From the NCBI GenBank assembly GCA_905373315.1, contig CAJPSL010000013.1, positions 1 through 9,076 of the forward strand: 9,076 nucleotides of DNA, written 5' to 3'. Below, in pieces: positions 1 through 6,643 of this stretch. A program made the translations under genes and the position numbers. The DNA is from Candidatus Saccharimonadota bacterium. GTDB lineage: Bacteria; Patescibacteriota; Saccharimonadia; Saccharimonadales; Saccharimonadaceae. Positions within the stretch are counted from its first letter, which is position 1, and every line of letters starts with the position of its first letter. Under the pieces are notes generated by a model, which saw only the letters and a list, made by a program, of their open reading frames with translations, was not told the DNA's origin and searched no databases.

Positions 1-962
1 ATATCAACAAGGACCAGAAAGAAAAAGTTATTGAGCAGGCGAGAGACCCACGCTATATTCGTGGCTTGGGTGGTATCGGATTTGAGGCTGCGGTGGTCGG
101 CAATCTTAATGCGAAAAAGCTTCAGGTTGTGTATTATGGCTACTGCGGTGCCTTTCGTCATCAGAACGCTCTGCGTGAAGCGGTCGATATGGTTTATGCA
201 AATCCAGATGTTGCCTATATGGTAATGAATGGTCCAGGAATCGGTAATTCTGGTATGCTGCCAAAGTCGGTCCAAAAAGAAATCAGGCAGACTGGTAGCT
301 ATGTACCAGCAGGCGAATATTATGCAAAGGTGTTGGAGCATGTTGCTCAAGACTATGATGAGGTCAATGTAGCTGGGCACTCGCTGGGAGCAAGGGTAGC
401 TACGGGAGTAGCCGCAAATATGACACCAGGGGTAGTATCAGAGCTGCGGCTGCATGATCCAACAGGTACGCGAGAGATGAGCCTCGTCGATATTGCTGTC
501 AGCTTTTTTGGAAAAGAAGGAGCAGAGAATAGTAAATATGTTAAGGAGTCAGCTTCTCCAACAGCTAAAGAAGCTGGCTTGATATCACTCCCGGTGGAAG
601 CTCCTCACCGTATTGAATGCATAGGAGGTGTTGGACTTAGTCTAGAGGAGCTGGGCCGTCCGTTTGAAGCACCCGAGAATGGTTGGATTCAGTCGCTCTT
701 AGTGGATCCATATGGGTTGAAGAGGAATGCATTTGAGAAGGACTTTAGAATGGCAGCTCCAAATGTGCGAGATTCTATCCATATTTTGGTGCCAGAACTG
801 AGCCACCTGAACAAATGGGAAGATATTCAAATGATAGTTGAGCGCGCACGCAATATACCTGGTATTCCAGAAATCGATCAGTGGAATATCCTTCGTCACA
901 CACACGCCAATATGAACCAGCCAGCAAGTTTGGCAGCGATATACTCGGTTGATCTGGAATAG
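1..962 (+). CDS. alpha/beta hydrolase-like protein, 5' end missing
   Basis: The reading frame is open from base 3 and runs to TAG at 960-962, giving 319 visible residues; the true start lies upstream of the window. The TTG at 66 is only an internal codon. The key motif is GHSLG (visible residues 125-129, Ser codon 381-383), inside VNVAGHSLGARVATG: the GxSxG nucleophile elbow of lipases and esterases, followed by a small-residue helix. The strand after it ends in LHDPTG (Asp codon 456-458). A late strand, IHILVPELSH, ends with a His (codon 804-806) in the place usual for the catalytic base. These make a plausible Ser/Asp/His triad, but the Asp assignment is a guess. No signal peptide can be judged because the N-terminus is absent. 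The substrate is unknown. The gene ends 5 nt before the rpsU -35 box, with no terminator in between. Confidence 0.7.
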   Translation, partial: INKDQKEKVIEQARDPRYIRGLGGIGFEAAVVGNLNAKKLQVVYYGYCGAFRHQNALREAVDMVYANPDVAYMVMNGPGIGNSGMLPKSVQKEIRQTGSYVPAGEYYAKVLEHVAQDYDEVNVAGHSLGARVATGVAANMTPGVVSELRLHDPTGTREMSLVDIAVSFFGKEGAENSKYVKESASPTAKEAGLISLPVEAPHRIECIGGVGLSLEELGRPFEAPENGWIQSLLVDPYGLKRNAFEKDFRMAAPNVRDSIHILVPELSHLNKWEDIQMIVERARNIPGIPEIDQWNILRHTHANMNQPASLAAIYSVDLE

Positions 963-966
963 TAAT

Positions 967-995
967 TTGTCAAATATTTCCTCATCTGTTATAAT
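967..995 (+). promoter_or_regulatory. sigma70-type promoter of the rpsU operon
   Basis: TTGTCA (967-972), a 17-nt spacer and a perfect TATAAT (990-995). The -10 ends only 9 nt before the rpsU ATG at 1005, so transcription should start at about 1001-1003 and leave almost no 5' leader. It lies in the 42-nt gap after the hydrolase stop. Confidence 0.85.
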
Positions 996-1004
996 GCAGG
1001 AAGT

Positions 1005-1220
1005 ATGGTACAAGTAACACGTAAAGATCAGAAGGAAGCGAACGAAAACATCATTCGTCGTTTCAACCGTAAGGTTTTGCAAAGCGGTGTTTTGGCTCGA
1101 GCTAAAAACGTTATGCGCTTTGAGAAACCAATTTCAAAGGCCGAGCGCCGTAAAAAGGCAATCGTTCGTCGTGAACGCCGGGCTGAAAAAACGGCAAAAA
1201 TGCGCCTGGGAGTGCGTTAA
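1005..1220 (+). CDS. rpsU: 30S ribosomal protein bS21
   Basis: This 71-residue, very basic protein has the bS21 pattern: a short N-terminal strand, the core ENIIRRFNRKVLQSGVLAR and then FEKPISKAERRKKA, followed by an Arg/Lys-rich C-terminal helix. bS21 sits on the small-subunit platform near the 16S rRNA 3' end and helps mRNA engagement during initiation. The length is normal for the family. ATG 1005 is the only sensible start. An AGGA at 998-1001 is only 3 nt from the ATG and probably falls at or before the transcription start, so initiation is likely leaderless. The stop overlaps the next start by one base (TAATG, 1218-1222), which couples translation to yqeY. The rpsU-yqeY pairing is a known conserved neighbourhood. 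Confidence 0.95.
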   Translation: MVQVTRKDQKEANENIIRRFNRKVLQSGVLARAKNVMRFEKPISKAERRKKAIVRRERRAEKTAKMRLGVR

Positions 1221-1678
1221 TGTCAGCGCTAAAAGCGCGCATCACTGATGAAATGAAAGCCGCTCTTTTGGGCGGCAATCGTTTTCGTGGTGATGTTTTG
1301 CGTAATGTAAAGGCAGCAATTTTGAACGAGGAAGTGTCGCTGGGCAAGCGTGACGAAGGCTTAGACGATGCTGAAGTTGAAAAAGTTCTGGCTCGTGAGG
1401 TGAAAAAACGCGTTGAGAGTGCGGAGCTTTATCGCAGTAATGGTCGCGCGGAATTGGCGGAGCCTGAGGAGCAAGAGGCGGAAATTTTGCGAGAATTTTT
1501 ACCAGAACAGTTGAGTGAAGCAGAAGTTGTGACGATTGTTGAAGACGTTGTGGCGAGCATGAATGACGTTTCCATGCAAAAGATGGGTCAGGTTATCGGC
1601 GTGGTGAAGCAGAAAGTTGGCAACGCGGCTGACGGTGCGTTGGTTGCAAAGATTGTTAAAGAAAAACTGACAAAATAG
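1220..1678 (+). CDS. yqeY: GatB/YqeY domain-containing protein
   Basis: This 152-residue protein matches the YqeY family over its whole length: N-terminal helices with MSALKARITDEMKAALLGG and RFRGDVLRNVKAAILNEE, a charged central helix, and the C-terminal module EILREFLPEQLSE followed by MGQVIGVVKQKVG and a KIVKEKLTK end. The family shares its C-terminal domain with the tail of the GatB subunit of tRNA-dependent amidotransferase, where that domain contacts tRNA. The role of the free-standing protein is not established, though tRNA binding or help in amidotransfer is often suggested. It starts on the last base of the rpsU stop and its own TAG overlaps the Shine-Dalgarno site of adk, so it is the second gene of the rpsU-yqeY-adk-map unit. 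No separate promoter is visible. Confidence 0.92.
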   Translation: MSALKARITDEMKAALLGGNRFRGDVLRNVKAAILNEEVSLGKRDEGLDDAEVEKVLAREVKKRVESAELYRSNGRAELAEPEEQEAEILREFLPEQLSEAEVVTIVEDVVASMNDVSMQKMGQVIGVVKQKVGNAADGALVAKIVKEKLTK

Positions 1679-1683
1679 GAGGG
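1677..1683 (+). promoter_or_regulatory. strong Shine-Dalgarno site of adk
   Basis: AGGAGGG lies 3 nt before the adk ATG at 1687 and overlaps the yqeY stop codon (1676-1678). It is the strongest ribosome binding site in the window and fixes the adk start. Confidence 0.85.
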
Positions 1684-1686
1684 AAC

Positions 1687-2244
1687 ATGATTATCTTTTT
1701 TGGGCCGGCCGGTGCTGGTAAGAGCGTGCAGGGGCAGATTTTGGCAGCGCGTCATGGTTGGCGTTGGCTGAGCGCAGGGCAGTTGCTGCGCGACACGCAC
1801 GATGGTGAATTGATTCATCGTATGCAATCTGGTGAATTGGTGCCAGTGGAGATCATCAATGGTTTGATGGGTGAGGCTTTGAATAAGGCTAAGGATATTA
1901 ACGGCGTGATTCTGGACGGTTATCCTCGCCAATTGGAGCAGGCTAAGTGGTTGATTGAGTCGCGGCCGCATCATGGGCAGGATGTGAAGTTGGTGATCGT
2001 ACTGGAAGTGCCACGAGATGAGATTTTGGAGCGTTTGCGGGTGCGTGGTCGTGTTGACGACACACCAGAAGCAATTGATAAGCGACTTAGCATTTACCGG
2101 GGTGAAATTTACCCAATTTTGGACTATCTGAATGATAATAATATCCCAATCATCCATATGAGCGGCGTGGGTACGGTAGGGCAAGTTCATGATGAGATTG
2201 AAAAAGAGCTGGTTAGCCGCGGAATCGTTGAGGGTGCCAAATGA
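1687..2244 (+). CDS. adk: adenylate kinase, short form without a zinc LID
   Basis: This cytosolic enzyme catalyses ATP + AMP = 2 ADP. The protein has 185 residues. The P-loop is GPAGAGKS (6-13), the AMP-site helix is SAGQLLRD (29-36), the DGYPRQLEQA motif (77-86) corresponds to the usual DGFPRTxxQA, and RGRVDDTPEAIDKRL (120-134) supplies LID/core arginines. The LID is the short loop type with no CxxC zinc site, and the length fits the short adenylate kinases. Two substitutions stand out: the usual GKGTQ after the P-loop is GKSVQ, and the AMP-site Asp/Glu of TGDLLR is Gln33. Both could shift substrate preference, but the overall match to adk is good. The stop overlaps the map start (ATGA, 2241-2244). 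In many bacteria adk-map sits in the ribosomal spc operon; here the pair follows rpsU-yqeY. Confidence 0.93.
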   Translation: MIIFFGPAGAGKSVQGQILAARHGWRWLSAGQLLRDTHDGELIHRMQSGELVPVEIINGLMGEALNKAKDINGVILDGYPRQLEQAKWLIESRPHHGQDVKLVIVLEVPRDEILERLRVRGRVDDTPEAIDKRLSIYRGEIYPILDYLNDNNIPIIHMSGVGTVGQVHDEIEKELVSRGIVEGAK

Positions 2245-3008
2245 GCCAATTGATCACTGGTGAAAAAACGCCACAACAGATGAAAGATATGCGCGAATGC
2301 GGGCGGATGTTGGCAACGATTTATGATGAATTGCGCCAGCGAGTAACGGCTGGCATGAGTGAATTGGATGCTAATAACTTTGTTGCTAAGCGAATTAAGG
2401 ATTTTGGTGCGGAAGCAACGTATTTGACAGATGAAGTGAAGTTCCCAGGGGTGATCTGCGTGTCGACCAATGAGCAGTTGGTGCACTCGTTCCCGACAGA
2501 TTATGTGTTTGAGGAGGGTGACGTGGTGAGTTTTGACTTGGTGATCGGCTACCGTGGCATGAAAACTGACAGCGCCTTTACCATGGTGGTTGACGAAGAG
2601 CCACGTGGTGCTAAAAAACATTTACTCCACGCAACGGAACAGAGTTTGTATGCAGGGATTGATGCGATTTCTGGCGAGGGAACGCGTGTTGGTGATATTT
2701 CAGCGGCGATAGAAGCGGTGTTGAAGAAGGCTAAATTGGGTATTATTCGTGAGTTGGTTGGTCACGGCGTGGGGCTGGAAATGCACATGAGTCCAGAGAT
2801 TCCAAATCATGGTCAGCGTGGTACTGGTCCGGTGTTGCACGCTGGTGATACAATTGCCATCGAACCAATGGCCAGCCTCGGCGGTGAGAAAATTGTTACC
2901 GAGGATGATGGCTGGACGATTAGCATGAAAGATGGCAGTCTAGGCGCGCATTTTGAACATACCGTACTGATCACTGAGACGGGTGCGGAAATTTTGACGA
3001 AGCTATAG
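2241..3008 (+). CDS. map: type I methionine aminopeptidase
   Basis: This metalloenzyme removes the initiator Met from nascent proteins. The protein has 255 residues and a pita-bread fold. All five metal ligands can be placed: Asp99 (VVSFDLV), Asp110 (GMKTDSAF), His175 (VGHGVG), Glu208 (IAIEPM) and Glu239 (AHFEHTV). The substrate-contacting histidines are His82 (QLVHSFP) and His182 (EMHMSPEIPN). The usual HEEP/HEAP tetrad is HMSP here, a mild variation. There is no N-terminal zinc-finger extension, so it is the minimal bacterial type Ia form. Its ATG lies inside the adk stop (ATGA), so it depends on upstream translation. It is the last gene of the rpsU operon. It meets the minus-strand pilin tail to tail with 2 nt between stops and no visible terminator. 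Confidence 0.96.
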   Translation: MSQLITGEKTPQQMKDMRECGRMLATIYDELRQRVTAGMSELDANNFVAKRIKDFGAEATYLTDEVKFPGVICVSTNEQLVHSFPTDYVFEEGDVVSFDLVIGYRGMKTDSAFTMVVDEEPRGAKKHLLHATEQSLYAGIDAISGEGTRVGDISAAIEAVLKKAKLGIIRELVGHGVGLEMHMSPEIPNHGQRGTGPVLHAGDTIAIEPMASLGGEKIVTEDDGWTISMKDGSLGAHFEHTVLITETGAEILTKL

Positions 3009-3010
3009 AA

Positions 3011-3631
3011 CTACGTTAAATCAATTTCTGCAACGAGATAATTTGGCTGGATACGGAAGTTTCCACTACCCCAGCCGCCTGCGTAGCGGCTAATACCGTG
3101 TTCGGCCAGCCAGGCTTCGTCAGTTTTTTGTTGGCAGTGAAGGTCTTCCATTTTTTTGTTGAATTCGCGCTGTTCGATGCCTTTACCGTATATTTCAATG
3201 TAGAAAAAGACTTTGTCTTTGCCGCATTGTCGAAAGCCGATATTATTTTTTAGGTCGGTGTCTTTTTTGGGGCCATTTTTCAGATCATCCGTTATATTGC
3301 CAGACAGGAAACCAGCTTTATTTAACGCATTACCTATCCCACCGCCATGGAAGACGGACACTCCAAGGTCCATCCATCCGCCGCCTGGGTCATTGTAAAA
3401 CTTGAGGGGGTGATAGTAGCGCATCGGTATTTTATTGCCTGCCGTAATGTAGGCTTTGAATGCCGTCTCGACTTGTTGCAACGTATTTTTGGCTTTTGCG
3501 TCATAGGCGTTTTGCCTGACATGCTGGTAACTCACTATGCCAATTGCTGAGAGAATGGCGATTGTGGAAATGATAATGATCATCTCAATTAAGGTAAAGC
3601 CAGGTTTATGAGAAAAAGTACTACGTTTCAT
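3011..3631 (-). CDS. type IV pilin-like protein (prepilin)
   Basis: This 206-residue protein has a class III signal peptide. The basic leader MKRSTFSHKPG should be cut after Gly11, giving a mature N-terminus FTLIEMIIIISTIAILSAI with the expected Phe+1 and Glu+5, then a hydrophobic helix to about residue 33 and the amphipathic alpha1 helix (AKNTLQQVETAFKAY). The C-terminal domain is Gly/Asp/Asn-rich and has just two cysteines, Cys136 and Cys166, which could form the disulfide-closed D-region loop of pilins. It is either a major/minor pilin or a pseudopilin; no pilB/pilC/pilD neighbours are in view. In Saccharibacteria type IV pili are thought to serve surface motility and host contact. The gene is transcribed divergently from ftsA from a back-to-back promoter and probably starts leaderless: the -10 ends 6 nt before the ATG and there is no Shine-Dalgarno. 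Confidence 0.88.
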   Translation of the reverse strand: MKRSTFSHKPGFTLIEMIIIISTIAILSAIGIVSYQHVRQNAYDAKAKNTLQQVETAFKAYITAGNKIPMRYYHPLKFYNDPGGGWMDLGVSVFHGGGIGNALNKAGFLSGNITDDLKNGPKKDTDLKNNIGFRQCGKDKVFFYIEIYGKGIEQREFNKKMEDLHCQQKTDEAWLAEHGISRYAGGWGSGNFRIQPNYLVAEIDLT

Positions 3632-3637
3632 GTGTCT

Positions 3638-3666
3638 AGTGTATCATGCTTGTGCTTTTTTGACAG
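3638..3666 (-). promoter_or_regulatory. pilin promoter, extended -10
   Basis: On the minus strand, CTGTCA (plus 3661-3666), a 17-nt spacer and TACACT (plus 3638-3643) preceded by TGA, which makes an extended -10. Only 6 nt separate the -10 from the ATG, which puts the expected +1 on the start codon. The -35 is 1 nt from the ftsA -35 on the other strand. Confidence 0.6.
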
Positions 3667-3667
3667 C

Positions 3668-3697
3668 TTGCAAAATGACCCCATATTCCTATATACT
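3668..3697 (+). promoter_or_regulatory. ftsA promoter
   Basis: TTGCAA (3668-3673), an 18-nt spacer and TATACT (3692-3697). The ftsA ATG is at 3706, 8 nt after the -10, so the transcript should begin within a few nucleotides of the start codon. A TTGACA at 3660-3665 also exists, but it is 26 nt from the -10 and too far to pair with it. Confidence 0.7.
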
Positions 3698-3705
3698 GTA
3701 AGCAT

Positions 3706-4935
3706 ATGCAAGAACAATCTCATTATGCGGTAGGAATTGATATCGGCACGAAAAAAGTGCGATGTGTTATCGGACACATCGACGAGACAACGGGCGTGCC
3801 AAGAATTATTGGCGTGGGGCAAGCTCCCAATAGCGGGATGCGTAAGGGCGTGATCACGCACTTGAATGGGCCAGCGGCAGCGATTGATACGGCGCTTGAT
3901 GCGGCTGAGCGAATGAGCGGTCATCGAGTGAACCAGGCTGCTTTGGGTACCAATGGCGTACATATCATCAGTACTAAAGTAGACGGTATGGTTGCTGTTA
4001 ATGCAAGCAGTAGTGAAGTGACGGAAGACGACGTAGCGCGTCTGGAGAATGTAGCGACAGTTGGAAAAGTTCCTGCAAATCGTGAGATTTTGGAAGTGGT
4101 TCCGTACGAATATCGATTGGATGGGCAAGATAATATCAAAAACCCGATTGGTATGACTGGGACGAGGTTGGAGCTACGGGCCAACGTTGTCTCTGGATTG
4201 GTGCCACACTTGGGGAATTTGCACAAGTTGGCGGAAATGTCCAATATTGATGCTGTCAGAATAGTTCCAACGGTGTTAGCGAGCGCTCAAGCGGTATTGA
4301 ATGAATCTCAGATGGAAAATGGTGTGGCTGTGATTGATATTGGAGCTTCCACGACAGGAGTGGCGGTGTTTGAGGAAGGTGATTTGCAACATCTTTCAGT
4401 CGTGCCGATGGGCTCACAAAATGTCACCAATGATTTGGCGATTGGTCTTAAGGTTGATTTGGAAATTGCTGAAAAAGTTAAGTTACAGCATGGTGAATTG
4501 GGTGGCGAGACTACGGGCGTGGTTGACATTAAGCACGAGAAGGAAACACAGGTTTTTCACCGGGCAGAAGTTGCAGAAATCGTTGAGGCGCGCTATGAAG
4601 AAATTTTTGAGCTGGTCGCTAAGGAACTGAAAAAGGCAGGTGGCATCAGCAAAATGCCGAGTGGAGCCGTGCTAGTTGGCGGTGGCGCTAAAGTAAAAGG
4701 CTTGGCTGAATTTGCCAAAGAACAGATTGGATTGGCGGTGAAAATCGGTAAAGTGCAGGATTATGCTGGCATGACTGACGACATCAAAGATCCAGAATAT
4801 GCAGCAGCGATAGGATTGATGCTGGCAATGTCCACCAATCCGTCCCGCTCTGAAGGAACTCATGGTAAAAAAGCTAGTAAAGTTGCTCAAAAAGCTGGCG
4901 GATTTTTAGGTGGGTTGTTCGCGAAATTCAAATAA
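3706..4935 (+). CDS. ftsA: cell division protein FtsA
   Basis: This actin-like ATPase tethers FtsZ filaments to the membrane at midcell. The protein has 409 residues, close to family length. ATPase motifs appear in order: phosphate-1 VGIDIGTKKVRCVIG (9-23), the 1C domain with SGHRVNQAALGTNG (71-84), phosphate-2 VIDIGASTTGVAVF (209-222), and the adenosine motif AVLVGGGAKVKGL (321-333). After a basic linker rich in Lys/Ser/Gly the protein ends in GGFLGGLFAKFK (398-409), the amphipathic helix used for membrane targeting. There is no Shine-Dalgarno site before the ATG, and the promoter -10 lies 8 nt upstream, so translation is probably leaderless. ftsZ follows after 61 nt and has an extra promoter of its own. 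Confidence 0.96.
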   Translation: MQEQSHYAVGIDIGTKKVRCVIGHIDETTGVPRIIGVGQAPNSGMRKGVITHLNGPAAAIDTALDAAERMSGHRVNQAALGTNGVHIISTKVDGMVAVNASSSEVTEDDVARLENVATVGKVPANREILEVVPYEYRLDGQDNIKNPIGMTGTRLELRANVVSGLVPHLGNLHKLAEMSNIDAVRIVPTVLASAQAVLNESQMENGVAVIDIGASTTGVAVFEEGDLQHLSVVPMGSQNVTNDLAIGLKVDLEIAEKVKLQHGELGGETTGVVDIKHEKETQVFHRAEVAEIVEARYEEIFELVAKELKKAGGISKMPSGAVLVGGGAKVKGLAEFAKEQIGLAVKIGKVQDYAGMTDDIKDPEYAAAIGLMLAMSTNPSRSEGTHGKKASKVAQKAGGFLGGLFAKFK

Positions 4936-4938
4936 ATA

Positions 4939-4955
4939 TGACCACTCCAGGGTCA
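4939..4955 (+). repeat. inverted repeat upstream of ftsZ
   Basis: TGACC (4939-4943) and GGTCA (4951-4955) form perfect 5-bp arms around a 7-nt centre. The repeat starts 4 nt after the ftsA stop and ends 7 nt before the ftsZ -10, so it covers the -35 region. It could be an operator or a small RNA hairpin; no regulator can be named. Confidence 0.4.
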
Positions 4956-4959
4956 AAGA

Positions 4960-4968
4960 TGATATACT
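4960..4968 (+). promoter_or_regulatory. ftsZ extended -10 promoter
   Basis: TG-A-TATACT (4960-4968) is an extended -10 with a near-consensus hexamer. No good -35 is visible at 16-18 nt. The start point would be near 4975, leaving a leader of about 22 nt that contains the Shine-Dalgarno GAGGGGAG (4981-4988), 8 nt before the ATG at 4997. Unlike ftsA, ftsZ therefore has a normal leader. Confidence 0.65.
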
Positions 4969-4996
4969 GGATAGAGATTAGAGGGGAGATACAATA

Positions 4997-6187
4997 ATGC
5001 CACAAATACAACCAAGCGAAGTTCAGACATTTGCTAGCATCAAAGTTGTTGGTGTTGGTGGCGCCGGTGGTTCAGCGGTCAACCGCATGAAAGATGCCGG
5101 CCTCAACGGTGTGCAGTTCATCGCTATGAATACCGACGCACAAGCGTTGCATAACTCAAAAGCCGACGTCAAAATCCATCTAGGACATTCAACGACCAAT
5201 GGCCTTGGTGCTGGTGCTGACCCAGCGGTTGGTGAGGCAGCCGCTAATGAGTCACGTGAAGAAATTCGTGCCGCTCTTGAAGGCGCTGACATGGTGTTTG
5301 TGACTATTGGTGCCGGTGGCGGAACGGGCTCTGGTGCTGGTTATGTGGTTGCTGAGATTGCTCGTGAGTTGGGTATTTTGGTGGTTGGTGTTGCCACGCG
5401 ACCATTTAGCTTTGAAGGTGAAAAGCGCCGAGTGAATGCTGATTGGGCAATCACTCACTTGGGTCGACAAGTTGATACATTGATTACTATTCCAAATGAT
5501 CGCTTATTGCAAACTATTGATCGACGCACTCCACTGTTGGAAACCTTCAAAATTGCTGACGATGTACTGCGTCAGGGTGTGCAAGGTATTTCTGAACTGA
5601 TCACCGAGCACGGATTGATTAACCTGGACTTTGCTGACGTGAAGGCTATCATGAGCAATGCTGGCTCGGCCTTGATGGGTATTGGTCGGGCGAGCGGTGA
5701 AAACCGAGCAGCTCAGGCGGCTCAGCAGGCAATTGAATCTCCGTTGATTGAAGTGTCAATCGATGGAGCTAAGGGTGTGCTGTTTAATGTTACTGGTGGT
5801 TACGACATGAGCATGGCGGAGATCCAAGAAGCGGCTGAAATCATCACCAGCGCGGTGTCGCCAAACGCAAACATTATCTTTGGTGCGACGTTGAAACCAG
5901 AGATGGAAGATGATTTGGTGATTACAGTTATCGCTACAGGATTTGACAGTGAGACTTTTCATGACCGAGATGTGACGCTTGACGTGAACCCAGTTGAAAC
6001 CAGTTCAAACAATCTAGACGAAGAAATGGTGCAAAATATCGACATGGAGCTAGAACATAAAGAGGCTGCCGAACATTTTGCTGCTGAAGACGACACGAAC
6101 ATTTGGGACAATCCACCAGAAGATGAGGATGACGACGAGGACGACACCCCAGCATTCTTACGCCGTCGCAAGAAGAACAGGGAGTAG
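4997..6187 (+). CDS. ftsZ: cell division protein FtsZ
   Basis: This tubulin-like GTPase forms the cytokinetic Z-ring. The protein has 396 residues. The nucleotide pocket begins with [15 protein letters not shown] (17-31). The tubulin signature is GGGTGSG (107-113), an accepted variant of GGGTGTG. The T7 synergy loop is [15 protein letters not shown] (209-223), with catalytic Asp211 and Asp214. The polymerising core ends near residue 316. It is followed by an acidic, variable linker with a run of Asp/Glu (374-383) and the conserved C-terminal peptide DTPAFLRRR (383-391), which binds FtsA. Two partners for that tail are thus kept: FtsA is encoded directly upstream. The stop TAG is followed by one codon (TCT) and then the in-frame ATG of nrdR. 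Confidence 0.98.
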   Translation: MPQIQPSEVQTFASIKVVGVGGAGGSAVNRMKDAGLNGVQFIAMNTDAQALHNSKADVKIHLGHSTTNGLGAGADPAVGEAAANESREEIRAALEGADMVFVTIGAGGGTGSGAGYVVAEIARELGILVVGVATRPFSFEGEKRRVNADWAITHLGRQVDTLITIPNDRLLQTIDRRTPLLETFKIADDVLRQGVQGISELITEHGLINLDFADVKAIMSNAGSALMGIGRASGENRAAQAAQQAIESPLIEVSIDGAKGVLFNVTGGYDMSMAEIQEAAEIITSAVSPNANIIFGATLKPEMEDDLVITVIATGFDSETFHDRDVTLDVNPVETSSNNLDEEMVQNIDMELEHKEAAEHFAAEDDTNIWDNPPEDEDDDEDDTPAFLRRRKKNRE

Positions 6188-6190
6188 TCT

Positions 6191-6640
6191 ATGGTAGTAG
6201 TAAACATTGGTGACAGTCGGGTGCTTGAGTCGCGTGAAGTTGCTGGCGGCATGGCAATTCGCCGTCGCAGAGAAACAGCTGACGGTAGAAGGTTTACGAC
6301 GTACGAGCGAATTGAAAAACCAAACCTGGCAGTGCTCAAAAAGAGTGGACGTCGAGAGTTATTTGACCGATTTAAGCTATCTTCAGCAGTGCATCAGTCA
6401 GTCGGCAAGTTCTTCAAGTCGGAAGAAGAAGTTGAGCAGATCGTGAGTGCTGTCGAAGACGCGTTGTATGCGTTGGGAGAGTCTGAAGTGCCATCAAAAC
6501 AGATTGGTGATGCAGTTTTGGACGCTTTGGCTGACCGTAATGAGGTAGCGTATGTTCGATTTGCCAGTGTGTATTATGATTTCAAGACATTGGATGAATT
6601 TGAGAAAATTTTAGCTCAGCAACGAGAGAAAAGGGATTAA
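6191..6640 (+). CDS. nrdR: NrdR-like repressor with a cysteine-less zinc-ribbon region
   Basis: NrdR is an ATP-cone transcription factor that represses ribonucleotide reductase genes when dATP is high. The 149 residues align end to end with the family. The DNA-binding region keeps DSRVLESREV (8-17), AIRRRRE (22-28) and RRFTTYERIE (33-42). The ATP-cone follows with VLKKSGRRELFDRFKL (48-63), SEVPSKQIGDAVLDAL (98-113) and VAYVRFASVYYDF (119-131). All four zinc cysteines are gone: the N-terminal CPxC is MVVVNIG, and the second knuckle ECxxCG is ETADG, one residue shorter. The protein contains no cysteine at all. It may fold this region without metal or have altered DNA binding. The start is fixed by the ftsZ stop two codons upstream in the same frame and by CAGGGAG (6178-6184), 6 nt before the ATG. 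Confidence 0.85.
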   Translation: MVVVNIGDSRVLESREVAGGMAIRRRRETADGRRFTTYERIEKPNLAVLKKSGRRELFDRFKLSSAVHQSVGKFFKSEEEVEQIVSAVEDALYALGESEVPSKQIGDAVLDALADRNEVAYVRFASVYYDFKTLDEFEKILAQQREKRD

Positions 6641-6643
6641 GAT

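Noticed and set aside
998..1001. AGGA as ribosome binding site for rpsU
   Set aside because: It is 3 nt from the ATG and at or before the expected transcription start, so it is unlikely to be used in that role.
699..1082. Minus-strand open frame of 127 codons across the hydrolase end and rpsU
   Set aside because: It spans the rpsU promoter and start, has a Cys/Ile-rich composition with no family pattern and no ribosome site; it is a shadow of two real genes.
1588..2190. Minus-strand open frame of 200 codons opposite adk
   Set aside because: It is rich in His/Gln/Thr/Leu, as expected from the antisense of a well-conserved adenylate kinase, and shows no motif of its own.
2187..2621. Minus-strand open frame of 144 codons opposite map
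   Set aside because: It has antisense composition and no recognisable domain; map on the plus strand is unambiguous.
3660..3665. TTGACA as the ftsA -35 box
   Set aside because: It is 26 nt from TATACT; TTGCAA at 3668 has an 18-nt spacer. The reverse complement of bases 3661-3666 fits the pilin -35 instead.
3632..3705. NrdR box in the ftsA/pilin promoter region
   Set aside because: The AT-rich sequence around 3682-3700 does not match the palindromic ACACnATATnTnGTGT type well enough.
3628..4128. Minus-strand open frame of 166 codons opposite ftsA
   Set aside because: It would run across the divergent promoter region and has no family match; ftsA is clear on the other strand.
5959..6339. Minus-strand frame of 126 codons with a serine run
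   Set aside because: The serine stretch is the antisense of the Asp/Glu linker codons in ftsZ; it is not a gene.
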